Shown: piece after piece, positions 33,980 to 46,181 of the stretch | Position numbering within the stretch: position 1 is the stretch's first letter | How the letters are laid out: every line of letters starts with the position of its first letter | NCBI RefSeq assembly: GCF_001625215.2 | Contig: NC_030387.2 | Location: 4,802,501-4,866,500, forward strand | Length of the DNA stretch: 64,000 bases | Direction: 5' to 3' | Source of the DNA: Daucus carota subsp. sativus | Lineage: Eukaryota; Streptophyta; Magnoliopsida; Apiales; Apiaceae | Notes under the pieces: generated by a model | The model's input: only the letters and a program-made list of their open reading frames with translations | Told to the model about the DNA's origin: nothing | Database searches by the model: none | Translations under genes and position numbers: made by a program

Positions 33980-34636
33980 CCCAAAAAGATGGGCACGGCC
34001 TTGATGACAAGGTACTCAACAAGAACTCACCCAAAAGGATTAGATCTTGGTTTTATTGAAAAAACTAATAAATATGAGAGAAGATGGAAGAACGAAGATG
34101 ATTAATCAGTAGGGGGATGAAAGATGAAGAGCGGAGAAGTGGAGACTAGAAGTTGGAGTCGACTCTCAAAACTGCAAACCCTAATTACAAATCTTTATTG
34201 AATGTACTGACTAAATGCATTAAATATATTACTGATTGAATGCATTAAATATATGTAGAAGATTACTATAATATCCCTTATGAATTAGATTTGATTGATT
34301 TTTTGATAAATCATAATTTATATTATGATTATAAAATCAACGGTGATTAAGTGGGTTTCTCGGTTTTCTTGATAAGTTGGGTTTTCTTAGGATCTTCCTC
34401 CTTTTTAGATTTGTTCAATAGGGTGCATATCGAAGCGCTTTTTAAACATTAGGGTGTGTATTGACAAGAAATTTTGTTTGAGACCAAATCTAAAAAGCGC
34501 TTAAACTTATGGGGTGCAAAGTGTAGATTACTCTATAAATAATTGTTTTAGTGTAATTGTCCTCATTGACATCGAACTAATTAAACTCATACCATTTTAA
34601 CATAACAAAATTATATCTGTGAAGCTTAATTATGTA

Positions 34637-34859
34637 CTCTGTTTTTCTCATTTTTTACAGTTTTTTTTGCATTGGTCGACACGTATTTTGAGTCGCATAT
34701 AAAACATAGTTTCATTATTTTTTTTAATATAAATACTTAAACATCAAACTTTAATTTAGAGAAAAAATCAAAAATAATTTATCAATCTATAATTTATGAG
34801 AGTAATAAAATTCGTGTCGAGGCCCTCATCCTCTAATGTAAACAATTGAGGGGACAGAG
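34637..34859. mobile_element. Stowaway-type MITE
   Basis: Ends CTCTGTTTTTCTC and GAGGGGACAGAG in inverted orientation, with TA on both sides (34635-34636 and 34860-34861). AT-rich, no ORF. Confidence 0.7.
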
Positions 34860-34929
34860 TATATAAGACTATTCAGTGAAGAATAATGAGATAAATGTAA
34901 TTGGGAATTCATCAAATATACTAATTTGT

Positions 34930-37400
34930 ATTAAAAAAATGCGGACAAGGAATCCTTCTAATATCACGGTCTCGTGTATAAAAAATTAGCAAATATTGTT
35001 TATTTGGATACAACAAAATAGTTTACATTTTTAGAAGCAATAACCGTAAGCCACTAGTAGAAGCCATAATTAAGTCATGGGGAAAATTTATGTCTTGTAC
35101 ATATCTTCGTACATATATTGATTCATTCTTTCCGAGCCCCTCGACGGATCACGATTGTATCAGGTACTAAAGCATCTACCTGAGTATGGAGGAGAAAGGC
35201 CTGCAGAAATGTCAGAGACCTATCCACCAAATTATACATCCGAGGGTAGCCTAATAGGATCGGGTAGCCTAATCAAAGTGTAGACCAGAGCAAGCCTTCT
35301 CAGAAACAAGTGAAGGATGTTGTTGTACAGAATGAAGAGAAAAATGCTGGGCTGTGGAAGGAAGTTGAGAGACTTAAGACTGACAAGGAAATGCTAATGC
35401 AGGAACTTGTTAAGCTAAGACAGCACCAACAAACTTCTCAAACTTTCTTCAACCAGTTCTCTTACACTTCCAAAATCAGAGATTAAAGAAGCCGATAAGC
35501 CTTTAGCTGGGAAGAAAGGCCTAGAAGAGTTCTTCGAGTTCGTCGATTTCTCTCAGAGCAGTGTGTCTTGATCTTCATGGAGCATATTCTTCATTGTTTA
35601 CTACACAACACAAACATACGGGTGTTACATTTTACAAAAATTATTAGATGGATAAAAATAAAGATAATGGCCAATTTTGATATTTTGACAATCATGGCGA
35701 ATAAAATGAAATTTTATGTGAAAACAAAATAATCACCAATGATTCTACCAACAAAATGAGGATGCTAAGAATAACGAGAAGAGACGGCAATTCACTAAAA
35801 CATTTGTCATATTGGGAAAACACTAATAATTTATGAAAAGATCGGAGTGGTGATATTCAAAAGATGAGATCGATGCGTAAAGTTTTGAACGATAAAATTG
35901 GCTACGATGGATGATTGATAGAGGCGTGCGGCGGCGATTAGTTTGAGAAAAGGGTTTTGTTGTATGAATATAACTATGAAAATTAGGGATTCTATTTATA
36001 ATGTAGGTTTGTATATTGGGCTCGATCCATGATCAAAAAATTTAGGGTAAGTTTGTACAATATAACAAATTGGGCTGGGCTTTTAAAGTATGATATAGTA
36101 ATTGATAATTGATAGTCTACTATATTAATTATAATATTGTTTTTTGCATATGTCTCAATTGAAATATAAAATCTTGATATATAATATTTTGAATGATTAT
36201 ATATAATAAAGATAAAGATACTCGAAAATTTTGATTTTTTTTATATTTCGGATAACTCTCGTAATGAATAAAATTAAATATTTCATGACAAACAAGATAT
36301 ATCTAATCGAATTTAAGACTATATATATATATATATATATATAAGAAATTAAACCAATGGAATCGAAAATTGGTCTTAAAACTTAAATTCAAACCCATAA
36401 TTTGAATACATTCATATCAAAATAATATTCGTATATAAATATCAAACTTAAACAAATCACCCCCGCCCCCGCCCCCCCCCCCCCCCCCCCACACACAATT
36501 TTAAAGTAAATATTAATCGGTCAAACCTGAATTGAATTGATTTTCGGATTATATTTTATTTTAGAATTTTAATTATTTTTTGTTTAAGTGTGCTTTTTTA
36601 TATATAAAATATATTAGAAGGTTGAAGGATATGAAATTAAAAATTTTGTAATATGAGATCCGATCATATCAAAGTAAACTATATATATTATCATTCGATA
36701 TGTCTATGTTTTTTGAAAAATATCTGACAACTCATGAATTCAAATCGCGTAAATTCATGATGCTCAAAATAATATTGGAAATCTCAAAAATTAGGACGGA
36801 TTTTGAAAATAAGATCAAGATGAGATAGAGATGTTAGAAAAATGGGAGTTTAGGGTATAATAATATTATGCTCTTTATATAATTTTCGAATTCTAATAAT
36901 TGGAGGATTTTCCTTGTAACGAGGACTTAAGTTTCTCTTGTTTTGATAATTGGATTTAAGAATCTTTTTTTACTCTAATCCATTGAAAAATTGAGTTAAA
37001 GTGATAAATATAAAAGAGTTTAAAATTAATTATTGGATTTGTCGAAAATAGTTATTGGACTTGTCTTTCTAATATATCATGTGCAAGGATAGTCAATAGT
37101 GTACAACTACTGAGTCACGTGAAAGTGTATGGTGTTGATGTGAGTCTCACACGCGCAGACACGCGGAGGCGCCACCGTCGCCTAGCCATGCCACACCTCA
37201 TCTCGGATCAAAGGGTGATTTGGGCTATTGTCTGGGCGTCTCGTCTCGCGTATGCGAGGCGACCTGTCAGGAATTATTGTTATTTATTTATTTAATTAAT
37301 TATTGATTTATTATTATCTTTATAGAAAAATTAGTTTAAATTAGAACTATTGTGTGGGCTGGACTAGACTGGTTTTGCTCCTTATGGGCTGGTCAACTGG
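34930..37400 (+). mobile_element. Repeat family copy A with captured HSF fragment
   Basis: Aligns in the same orientation with 39795-42735 at both flanks. The left part shares AATCCTT, then CTCGTGTATAAAA, and from about 35527 the right part shares GAGTTCTTCGAGTTC, then CATTCTTCATTGTTTACT, GGGAGTTTAGG and GTGGGCTGGACTAGACTGG. The family has no recognised gene of its own. No TIR, LTR or Helitron end could be fixed, so its class is open. A C20-like run at 36464-36490 is a copy-specific expansion. Confidence 0.6.
35307..35486 (+). pseudogene. Heat shock transcription factor fragment (HR-A/B region)
   Basis: An open frame reads QVKDVVVQNEEKNAGLWKEV, followed by ERLKTDKEMLMQELVKLRQ and HQQTSQTFF. 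The run of leucines and methionines at heptad spacing with L.QELVKLRQHQQ is the oligomerisation coiled coil of plant class A heat shock factors. The DNA-binding domain and activation domain are absent and TAA follows at 35484. Upstream sequence (35200-35300) has stops. It is a captured or inserted host-gene piece within repeat copy A, not a working gene. Confidence 0.7.
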
Positions 37401-37408
37401 GCTTGATA

Positions 37409-37410
<2 letters not shown>

Positions 37411-37484
<74 letters not shown>
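37411..37484. repeat. (TA)n microsatellite
   Basis: An almost pure TA repeat of about 74 bp with one TG interruption, at the right edge of repeat copy A. Confidence 0.95.
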
Positions 37485-37486
<2 letters not shown>

Positions 37487-37487
37487 T

Positions 37488-39790
37488 AATAGCTGAGAAT
37501 TGAATATCAATATTATGTAACAACTAAGAATTTTATATAGGAAAAAGTTATTTGGAGTCCCATAATATGGTGGAGTCCTTGGAGTCCCAATCCACGCCCT
37601 CCATTTAGATTTAGATCCAACGGCTAATAGCATACGTGATTTGATTTTTAAAAAGTTTTTTTATCTTATACCAACAACAGCACTTATTGGATTACTTGGC
37701 CTCTGTCGGTGCGTGTTGCTTGATTCATGCGCCAGTTACAACTGCTTGAGTATTTTCAGGAGTTTGGGAAGTATTTATGTCCTGCATTCTCTGTTTCATT
37801 TTTTTTCTATTCACCTTTCATTTGTTGATCCTTAGCAGCGATAATATATTTTTGCTGAAGCACTTTGTTTTTTTCTTTCGTAACAAGTCTCTAATGTCTA
37901 ATCAGAACGGAGATTCAAGTAAGTTCTGCATATTTTTTTATTGTTATAATTACATTGAAAATGTTTCTGAAGATTTTCAATTGAATTGAAAATATTTTGA
38001 TTCGCCTCAATGAAGAAATTATACACTAAAATTAGAATGTTTATCTTGAAATAATTATCAACCCTCTTGCTTTGTAGTATCTTGTCCCTGACCATATATG
38101 ATTGGAGAAATCAAGTAGGTAGGATACCGTTCATCTCATGTAGTCCTTCCAATTCTTCCTTGTCTCAGTTCAATATCATGTTCACCTAGTGGATGACCAA
38201 TTATTTTGTGCACGAGACTATCTATGATTACAGCACTCCTTACTTTCAATTTTAGATCACGTTCTGCTATAGAACGCATCCATCATTTTGTACCCAAGCC
38301 TGTGTGGGTAACTAAGCATACGGAATCTTAAACGATGCTCAAATCCTGCCATTTTCACCCTCGAGTGAGTCTCTGGCATATTGAGTAAGACATCTGTCAT
38401 AATCGACGGCGAAAACTTCTTCTAGATATATCCGTCATAAGTCTTCACCTTCTTCACCTTGTCCTGCTTAGGCGTGTCCTGCGGACTCTTAACTGACCCC
38501 GTTTTGCACTACTTTGAACTCTATACTAATTACGTGCCTACACATGTAAACAAGGGGCCTGTCAACTCTTCATTTACATTCACTACCTCCATAAGCTCAT
38601 AAAGTTATTATATATAGAACTGTTTTTTTATTGAGTAAAAAATGTTTTTCGGGTTATTTAAATTGAAATATGACATTTTATGCAAAAGTAAAGACGCCAA
38701 AAGTAGTATGCCTGCACGGATACAAGCAAAATAAAAAATCCTTTTGGCATGACATGAACTTGAGGCTACTATGTATGTGATGGAAGCCTCGACCAATAGT
38801 TTGGGTGCCTGTTATACTACTGATTCCCATGGCCACAGATATCGCTAGAGAAGATAATATTCTGGTACTACCTTCGGTTACTAAAAATTAATTATCACAT
38901 ACAGACGTTTATCACCTAGTCCAGCGAGCACAATTAAAGTCAAGCTTTCCTGAAGCTGATTCAGGACAAACAATTTCTCGACATCATATTTCGAAAACTA
39001 GTTAATCTAACATGTTGCCTGTTAGACTGAATAAAATCACTATATTAATATATATAGTGAACATAATCAATAGCAGAACACTCAAATAAGAGAATAATTT
39101 AACTAAACTCTTATTAACACAAATCACAGTAGCTTACAAATACTCTCTTAGTGATTTATAACTTATCACTAAGAGCTGCTGGGTTATAAGAATAATTCTC
39201 GATTTCTCAACTCCTTTAGAGTAAACCCTAAGCTGTGTTTATATACACAGTTACATGATATCTACTGATTGATGTATGTTTATCTGCTTCCTAAAATAAT
39301 CTAATCAGTAGCAATCCTTCTGCTGTCCTGATCGGCACAATCTTCCTAAAATAATTCATATTTTCTGAATAATTAACTGCCGTGATTAATGTCTTAGTTA
39401 AATTTAATAGAAATAAAGTTAAAAATAAATGTCATTGGTCTAAAATTTAGGAATGACTTCTTATTAGTCCTAAAATAATTTTTATTTTATGATTGGTTAA
39501 CTGGATACGGTGAAAACTCAGGTATTATAATAAAGGATATATTATAAGAATAAATGTATAAGTACATGATTATATAATATTTGAAAATATAATCTTCGAT
39601 ATATAGTTTTACAAAATATATTAAATAGACAAATTGGCATTATATTTATAGAAAAATATATGGATATATTCATTATACTCATTATTACGTAAATATTAAT
39701 TTATTTATGTGATATGCTTTCTCTTGTACAGTGTAACCAAAAAATAAATTCAATTACGACGTTCAATCAATCATGATGATCATGTACCTG
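37488..39790. other. Spacer with unassigned fragments
   Basis: No gene is confident. On the minus strand 38480-38270 has an open reading with SIMTDVLLNMPETHSRVKM and GFEHRLRFRMLSYPHRLG, probably a decayed coding fragment of unknown family. From about 39020 a sequence starting TGTTGCCTGTTAGACTGAAT with a downstream GTTTATATACACAG looks like part of an LTR, but the right end was not found. Confidence 0.35.
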
Positions 39791-39794
39791 TCCG

Positions 39795-41558
39795 TGTATT
39801 TGAAATAAAAATACAAACAAGAAATCCTTATTTTATCACCGTGTCGTGTATAAAACTAGCACATATCTCCCCCCTGTGTTTGACGACCTACTTTTCAAGA
39901 AGCATTTTTTCTACATAATCCTTACGTATAGTTTCAGTTGCCACATTTAGAGTTATATATGAAGCCGAAATCTGCTATAGAAATCGATGATTGCTTGTAC
40001 TCGGGATGTTCTTCGAGGAACGTAGCGGCTTTTACAGAATGTCTACGCTTCTTACTCTCAGGTGTGATAAAGTGAAGATCCATTTTTGAGCAATCCTTCC
40101 TGAGAAACTTCACAGAGGAAACCTGGAGGAGTCTTTGGAACTTCAATTTTATCAACAGCGGGAACATCACATGTTACCTTTAACTTCTTGTTGCACACAA
40201 ATGGATCTTTTGTAGCATTAGCTCGAAATTCGAATCCCCCGAGACTTGAAGCATTCTTCACACTGTGTAGCATACCCGTAAGTCGAACATGCCCCTAAAT
40301 TTTCATTCTAGACAGAAAACGAGAGAACAAAAATTATTAACAATGTTACAATAACTAAAGACTATGCTACACAAATTGATCGAAATGAGAAAAAACAATA
40401 TAATTAAAGTTTCTTCTCTTAACAACGTCTTGTTAAGTTACCTTGTAAACGAGTCTAAAATCATTCTAGAGGTGAGAAAATGTGAACAAATTGGTGAACA
40501 AAAAAAGAGAAGAAAGAAAATATGCCAATTATATTTCATAGAGATTTGCAATTAAATCACCACTACACACATGACTAATTCACGGATATACTACATGATA
40601 AATTAAAAAAATAATTTTACCTTCAAACTATATGAGTTCTTCGAGTTCATCGATTTCACATGGAACATTCCGTCTTGATCCTTCTTGAAGCACATTCTTC
40701 ATTGTTTACTGGGCAACAAACACGTATGGGTGTTATATTTTATTGAAAAAATTAGACGAACAAAGATGCGGATGATGGATGATTTTGATATTTTATATTT
40801 TGACAATCATGACAAATAAAATGAAATTTTATGCGAATACAAGATAATCAATTAGTCCATGTATTTACTCATCACAAATCAATATCTAAATACAATAGGA
40901 ATTCTAATATTAAACTAGATTTTCCCTAGAGTAAAATCATACAAATTAAAATTGGTATAACACCTAAATCCAAACTAATGTTTTGAATATATAATGTAAT
41001 TAAGTCTTTAATATAGGTTGCGTTCTAAATTTAACATCTCTCAGTCAGGTAAATTTTAAAATTTCAGTAAGAAATTGAAATTTTTGTTATAGTTATCTCC
41101 AATTAAACATAACAATAGACATGACATATATTTGTGTACTTGATTAAAAAAAACTCACCAATGATTTTACCAATAAAGTGAGGATGCTAAGAATGATGAG
41201 AAGAGCCAGCAATTCACGAAAACATTTACCATATTAGGTAAAGATCCAAAAGATGAGACCGATGCGTAAAGTTTTGAACGATAAAATTTGGCTAAGATGG
41301 ATGATCGATAGAAGCATGTGGCGGCGGCGATTAATTTGAGAATAGGGTTTTGTTGTATGAATATAACTATGAAAATTGGGGATTTTATTTTCTCAGTATG
41401 GATGTGTAAATTGGACGCGACTTGTGGATATATATAATCAAAAAATTGGGCAAGTTTGTGAATATAGTAAATTGGGCTGGGCTTTTATGGTATGAAATAG
41501 TTATTAATAATTGATAGTGTACTATATTACAATTATATTTTTTACATGTGTAATTGAA

Positions 41559-41597
<39 letters not shown>

Positions 41598-42735
41598 CTA
41601 AATAATAATTACTTATAATAAATAAAAAGATCCTAGAAAATTTGATATTTTATATATTGGATAAGTCTTACAATAAATTAAATATTTAACAATAAACCAA
41701 ATATCTACTCGAATTTAAAACTATATAAAAAATTAAACCAACGAAAACCAAAATTGGTCTTTAACCTTAAATCCAAACCAATATTTTGAATACATTCATA
41801 TCAAAGTAATATTCATATATAAATATCAAACTTAAACCAATCACCCACCAACTTTAAAGTAGATATTAATCAGCCAAAATTGAATTGAATTGATTTTTGG
41901 ATTATATTTTACTTTAATTTTTAAATTATATTATCTGTTTAAGTGTGGTTTTTATATATAAAATATATTATAAGGTTTTAAATTATTTTATCATTCGATA
42001 TGTTTGTGTAGCTGTGTTTGAAAAAAAATCGGACATCTCATGAATTTAAATCACGAAAATTTGTGATTCTTAAAATAATATGGAAAATTTCAAAAATAAA
42101 GACAGATTTGAAAAATGAGAATAAGATGAGATAAAAATGTTAGAAAAATGGGAGTTTAGGATATAATAATATTATGATGTTCTTTATATAATTTTCGAAT
42201 TCTAATGATTGGAAGTTTTTCTTTGTAATGAGGACTTAAATTTCTCTTGTTTGGGTAATTAGATTAATTAAGGATTTTTCTTAGTGTAATCCATTGAAAT
42301 TGAGTTAAAGTGAGAAATATAAAAGAGTTTGAAAAGAGTTACGGGGACTTGTCCCATATTGAAATAATAAAGAGAGGTAGGTGGGTTTATTAGATATCAT
42401 GTGCAAGGATAGTGTACAACTACTAAGTTATGTCAGGGTGTATGTTGTTGATGTGAGTCTCACGCGGGGGTGTCACCTGATCACGCCACGCCTCATCTCG
42501 AATCGAAAGGTGATTTGGGCTAATGTCTGGGCATCTCACGTACGCGATGCGACCTAGTTGGGCTAATGTCTGGGCGTCTCACGTACGCGACCTAGTGAGG
42601 AATTTTTATTATTTATTTATTAAATAAATTATTGATTTAATATTATTTTTATGCAAAAATAAGTTTATAATTAAAATTGTTATGTGGGCTGGACTAGACT
42701 GGGTCTACTCCGTATAGGCTGGTCAATTGTTATGT
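39795..42735 (+). mobile_element. Repeat family copy B with captured MBD fragment
   Basis: Second copy of the family at 34930-37400, in the same orientation about 5.1 kb away. It differs by many small indels and substitutions, so the two are old or arrived separately. In place of the HSF fragment it carries a minus-strand methyl-CpG-binding-domain fragment. The right end contains a local duplication of GGGCTAATGTCTGGGC (at about 42516 and 42559). Confidence 0.6.
39934..40273 (-). pseudogene. Methyl-CpG-binding domain (MBD) protein fragment
   Basis: On the minus strand the sequence gives KLKVTCDVPAVDKIEVPKTP, then PGF, then after a frame change near 40128 the segment LRKDCSKMDLHFITPESKKR, VKAATFLEEHPEY and SSISIADFGF. 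This is the MBD core (P.TPPGF, LRKD.SKMD..YI.P.GKK, AAFLE.NPE). It resembles plant MBD proteins in the MBD2/MBD4 group (a family-level guess). It is frameshifted and lacks most flanking exons, so it is a pseudogene fragment captured in repeat copy B. Confidence 0.7.
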
Positions 42736-43013
42736 TGGCTGGATTTACATTTTTTGCATGTGAAGTTCTACTGCAGAACCCTAATTAATACTAGAAATAA
42801 GATAAGGGTTCTATAGGTTCTCTCTAATGATTCCCTCTTGAACATGACCCTACCTACATATACACATAAAATTCATGCATCAATCTCATTATTAATAAAT
42901 ATATATAATTAGTAAAAAAAATTATTGTGTTTGCTTTGCTCCAAAAAAATTGAAAAATAATCATAGTATACAAACTGGTTCTATAGTAGAACCATATTCA
43001 TCCAAAGTTGTTA

Positions 43014-43395
43014 GAGCATCTCCAAGAGCCTCCTTGTTGGCTCCTAAATATAATATAAAAAATGTGGCTCTTAGTAATTTAGGACAAAGTTAAGAGTGTA
43101 AACTCCAACAATACTCTCCACATCTCTTCTCTATTTCATATTTTATTCATATATTGGGCTCCACTATAACAAAAGAGAGGGAAAGATGGAGGTTGATTGG
43201 AGGGAAGGATTTTTTTATTGTAAAAAAATAAATTAGGAGCCATATGGTGGCTCTTAACTTTGAGGAGAGAGGAGAGAGAAACAAGAGGCTCTTAAGATTT
43301 AAGAGCCACTTAAGAGTCTCTTGGAGCAACATTTTGCTTCTCCCTCCTCAAATCTCAAGTTAGGAGCCTAAATGAAGAGCCTCTTGGAGATGCTC
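43014..43395. mobile_element. Tourist-like (PIF/Harbinger) MITE
   Basis: 382 bp with inverted ends GAGCATCTCCAAGAGCCTCC and GAGCCTCTTGGAGATGCTC, flanked by the 3-bp target duplication TTA (43011-43013 and 43396-43398). It sits inside an older element rich in GGTTCTATAGTAGAACC-type palindromes (about 42755-43590). Confidence 0.88.
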
Positions 43396-44108
43396 TTATA
43401 CAATAGAACCAAATTTAGAAATCAATTTTTTTTTACTTAGATTGTATGTGTTAAATTGTTTGTGCATGTTATGCATGATTAGTATTTTATACTAGAATCA
43501 AAATTTATGCATAAGTATGACTAATTTCAAAATTATTAATGAGATTTTAAAGTAGAACCAAATGGTTCTCCATGGGACTCTATATAATATGTTTTTCCAT
43601 GGAACAATGGCCAATGTGTGTGCGTGTGTGTGTAAATATATATTTTCTATGTGAATATATTCTTATTTAGTATATAGTGGTAATTAAGAATACTGTCTCA
43701 CACTTACACACCTCAAAATTTAGGAGGTTATATTTTGAAAATAGTAAATTATATTTTTATATAAATTATATGTTATAAAAATTGAATACCAAATTTTGAA
43801 TTATATTATTTTATATATATTATTGGGTCCTACTTCAATACAAACTATAAAATACAAACCAAATACAAATCAATGCAATTAACTAGAATGGAAAGGGTTT
43901 TGGAACCGGAGATGAACCCCGAGATGGGCCTAGACAGTTTTTAAGTTGGGCCTAGTAAGGTCGGGCTGGGGCCTAGTGGGACCATGATGGGGCCAAGTTT
44001 AGGCTTTAAGGGCTGTCTCTTAGGGATGAGTGATGTCGCTTAGGTATAGTTTCTCTTGGTTTGTATTTTAGTTTTTATTTTAGTAGTTTGTATTTGAACA
44101 ATTACATG

Positions 44109-44155
<47 letters not shown>

Positions 44156-44191
44156 CTATATATATATATATATATACAGAGAGAGAGAGAG
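44109..44191. repeat. Compound microsatellite (TA)n-(TG)n-(TA)n-(GA)n
   Basis: Four dinucleotide tracts follow each other in about 80 bp. Confidence 0.95.
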
Positions 44192-44897
44192 TGTTCTACT
44201 CCAATAGAAACCAAATTAGCCTAAAAACTAAAAACCAGTTTCTGAATAGTTTTTTATCACTATTTTTAACTACAGAAATCACTAATTTGTACATAACATA
44301 TCACTAAATTATATATAGCATATATAATTGTGAACATTTGATATTTCACAAAATCTTTTCGGAGAGATTCTTCAAAGTGTTCTCAAAATTGTTGGTAAGA
44401 AAAGAATACATTGCAACTTTGTTATAGACCTTTTAATTAGCACCCTTTGAAATCTTTAACAAAATATTTAAATATTCAGGTTATACATGATAACACTAAA
44501 CAAAGACAATGTTTAAATTATAAAAAAGAATGTCAAAATTTTTACTTCTTACTAGTTCTTAGCATACCAGGGATGACAAGAACATTAGAGGATAAACAAT
44601 ACCACCTAACTAAGAACCGTAACAATTGCAAGAAGAATCATAACAACACCTCAATACCCCATTTTCATTATCAGAGACAATATGGGTCACCTTAGGATTG
44701 TCGCCAACCCATCCAAACAAGACACCTAGCAGACTCTCAAGTCTCAACAATACATTTAACAAGTGGGTTAGATCGTACAAACGAGGCTGCCGCACAACAA
44801 CCCTATTGCTCTGGCCAAGCTCAAAATAAAAAAAGAACACCATATATGGAGATGTTAGCTGTTCAAAAGCAATAACTGTTTTCTGGTCCTCAATTGC

Positions 44898-45173
44898 TCA
44901 GAGTATGACAAAGCGCCCAATGAAGGGTATGCTTATTGGTCCTGTCACAATTCTAAACTGATCATTTGTTAGAGATGACCAACCCAGGAATAAAACCCGG
45001 ACAACCAATACAAACATTAGTAAACATCCCATTTGATCCGCAACACCTTGAACACGTTGTCTAACTAGAATACCATCCCTCAACATAGTATTCTCCTTAG
45101 CCACCGCTGAAGCTAACTCATTACAAATCATCTCAAAGGCATCTTTTCCCATCTGAAACGCCTTCTTAAACAC
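44898..45173 (-). pseudogene. PIF/Harbinger-like transposase N-terminal fragment
   Basis: The start FKKAFQMGKDAFEMICNELA, then SAVAKENTMLRDG and VRQRV, matches the N-terminal helix-rich region of HARBI1/ALP1-type transposases (F.M....F..IC.EL, RD.IPV.QRVAV). The similarity stops after QRV and the rest is unrelated, so it is a chimeric or broken fragment. It differs from the transposase at 27397-28777. Confidence 0.6.
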
Positions 45174-45384
45174 TTTCCCAAAATCTCTCCAATATTCTCA
45201 TCCATTTTCTCATCCATTTGACTCAATGATGACTTTTTAAGCAAGTGTGAATATAAGAATCGCCTTTTTTAAATAGTTACCTGTGTAATAAAAAGAGGAC
45301 AGGAAGAGAAGTCACCGGAGTAATCAACTTCCGGCACAAGTCATCGGAAGTTTGAGTTCCATAGCTTTTCGGAAGGGGGAAGGT

Positions 45385-46009
45385 TAGGGATGGGCACGGG
45401 GGCAATTCCGGGCGGCGAGTGTTATCCCCGACCCCGATCCCCGAATTCAATACGCTTACTCGACCCCGTCTGGAACCCCGAACGGGGATTATTTTCCTCC
45501 CCGATCCCCGCCCCGAACGGGGAAAGGGGATCCCCGCGGGGTTTCGGGGAATTTTATTTTTTAATAAAAACATAATAACTTTATAATATATAATATACTT
45601 TTTAATTGAAAAACAAACTATTAACTCCTAATATAATAATAAAATAATATTATCTTATATTTTCAACATCAAATCATATTAGAATTGATTTATAATATAA
45701 ATAAACAACAATTTTAAATTATAAAATATATTATATTACAATATATTTATAATCAATCAATAAAAATAAAGATTATTTTTTACTTTTAATTATATTATAA
45801 AGGTTATCTATTTTTAATAATATATTAAATATATTATATGTAAATATATTATTATTATATATATATATATAATCGGGGTCGGGGATCGGGGCGGGGAGAC
45901 ACCAATCCCCGACCCCGCCCCGCCCCCGAAAAATTCCATGAATCCCCGACCCGAACGGGGCGGGGATCGGATCGGGATCGAGCGGGGCGGGGTAAACTAC
46001 CCCTTATTA
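45385..46009. mobile_element. hAT-like non-autonomous element with CCCCGA arrays
   Basis: The left end begins TAGGGATGGGCACGGGGGC, and GC-rich arrays of GGGGATCGGGG/CCCCGA(A/C) occur at both ends (45400-45550 and 45872-46000) around a very AT-rich core. The right end ACCCCTTA is an imperfect partner and no 8-bp target duplication was found. Design matches the better-supported hAT elements at 47680 and 53760. Confidence 0.5.
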
Positions 46010-46049
46010 ACAAGATTTAATTGCTTTTTTTATAAAATACTAATTAGAT

Positions 46050-46125
46050 CATGATTATAAGATCAACGGTGATTAGATGGGTTTCTCGGTTTTCTTGATA
46101 AACTGAATTTTCTTAGGATCTTCCT

Positions 46126-46128
<3 letters not shown>
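46050..46128. repeat. Isolated terminal repeat of the 28.8-34.4 kb element type
   Basis: Closely matches 34318-34402 (GATTATAA.ATCAACGGTGATTA, GGGTTTCTCGGTTTTCTTGA, CTTAGGATCTTCCTCCT). It shows that the end is a repeated, mobile sequence. It runs directly into a (TA)n tract. Confidence 0.75.

Positions 46129-46179
<51 letters not shown>

Positions 46180-46181
<2 letters not shown>

Larger units (their letters stand above)
28822..34402. mobile_element. Possible 5.6-kb terminal-inverted-repeat element (MULE-like)
   Basis: The left end (28822-28890) and the reverse complement of the right end (34318-34402) share AGAAAACCC, CTTATCAAGAAAAC, GAG(G/A)AACCC and CCGTTGAT in order, an imperfect TIR of about 70 bp. 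A third single end of the same type lies at 46050-46128. No target duplication was found. Inside are a transposon-type ORF (29253-29663), a 360-bp tandem repeat, a minisatellite, an LTR fragment and a LINE tail. The size and long TIR suggest a MULE, but no transposase is visible, so this is inference. Confidence 0.45.

Noticed and set aside
38270-38480. Minus-strand reading resembling a small enzyme fragment
   Set aside because: A stop codon interrupts it and I could not place it in a family with any confidence; kept only as an unassigned fragment.
39022-39420. A possible second solo LTR starting TGTTGCCTGTTAGACTG
   Set aside because: No right end, target duplication or internal retrotransposon sequence was found, so it is noted only in the spacer entry.
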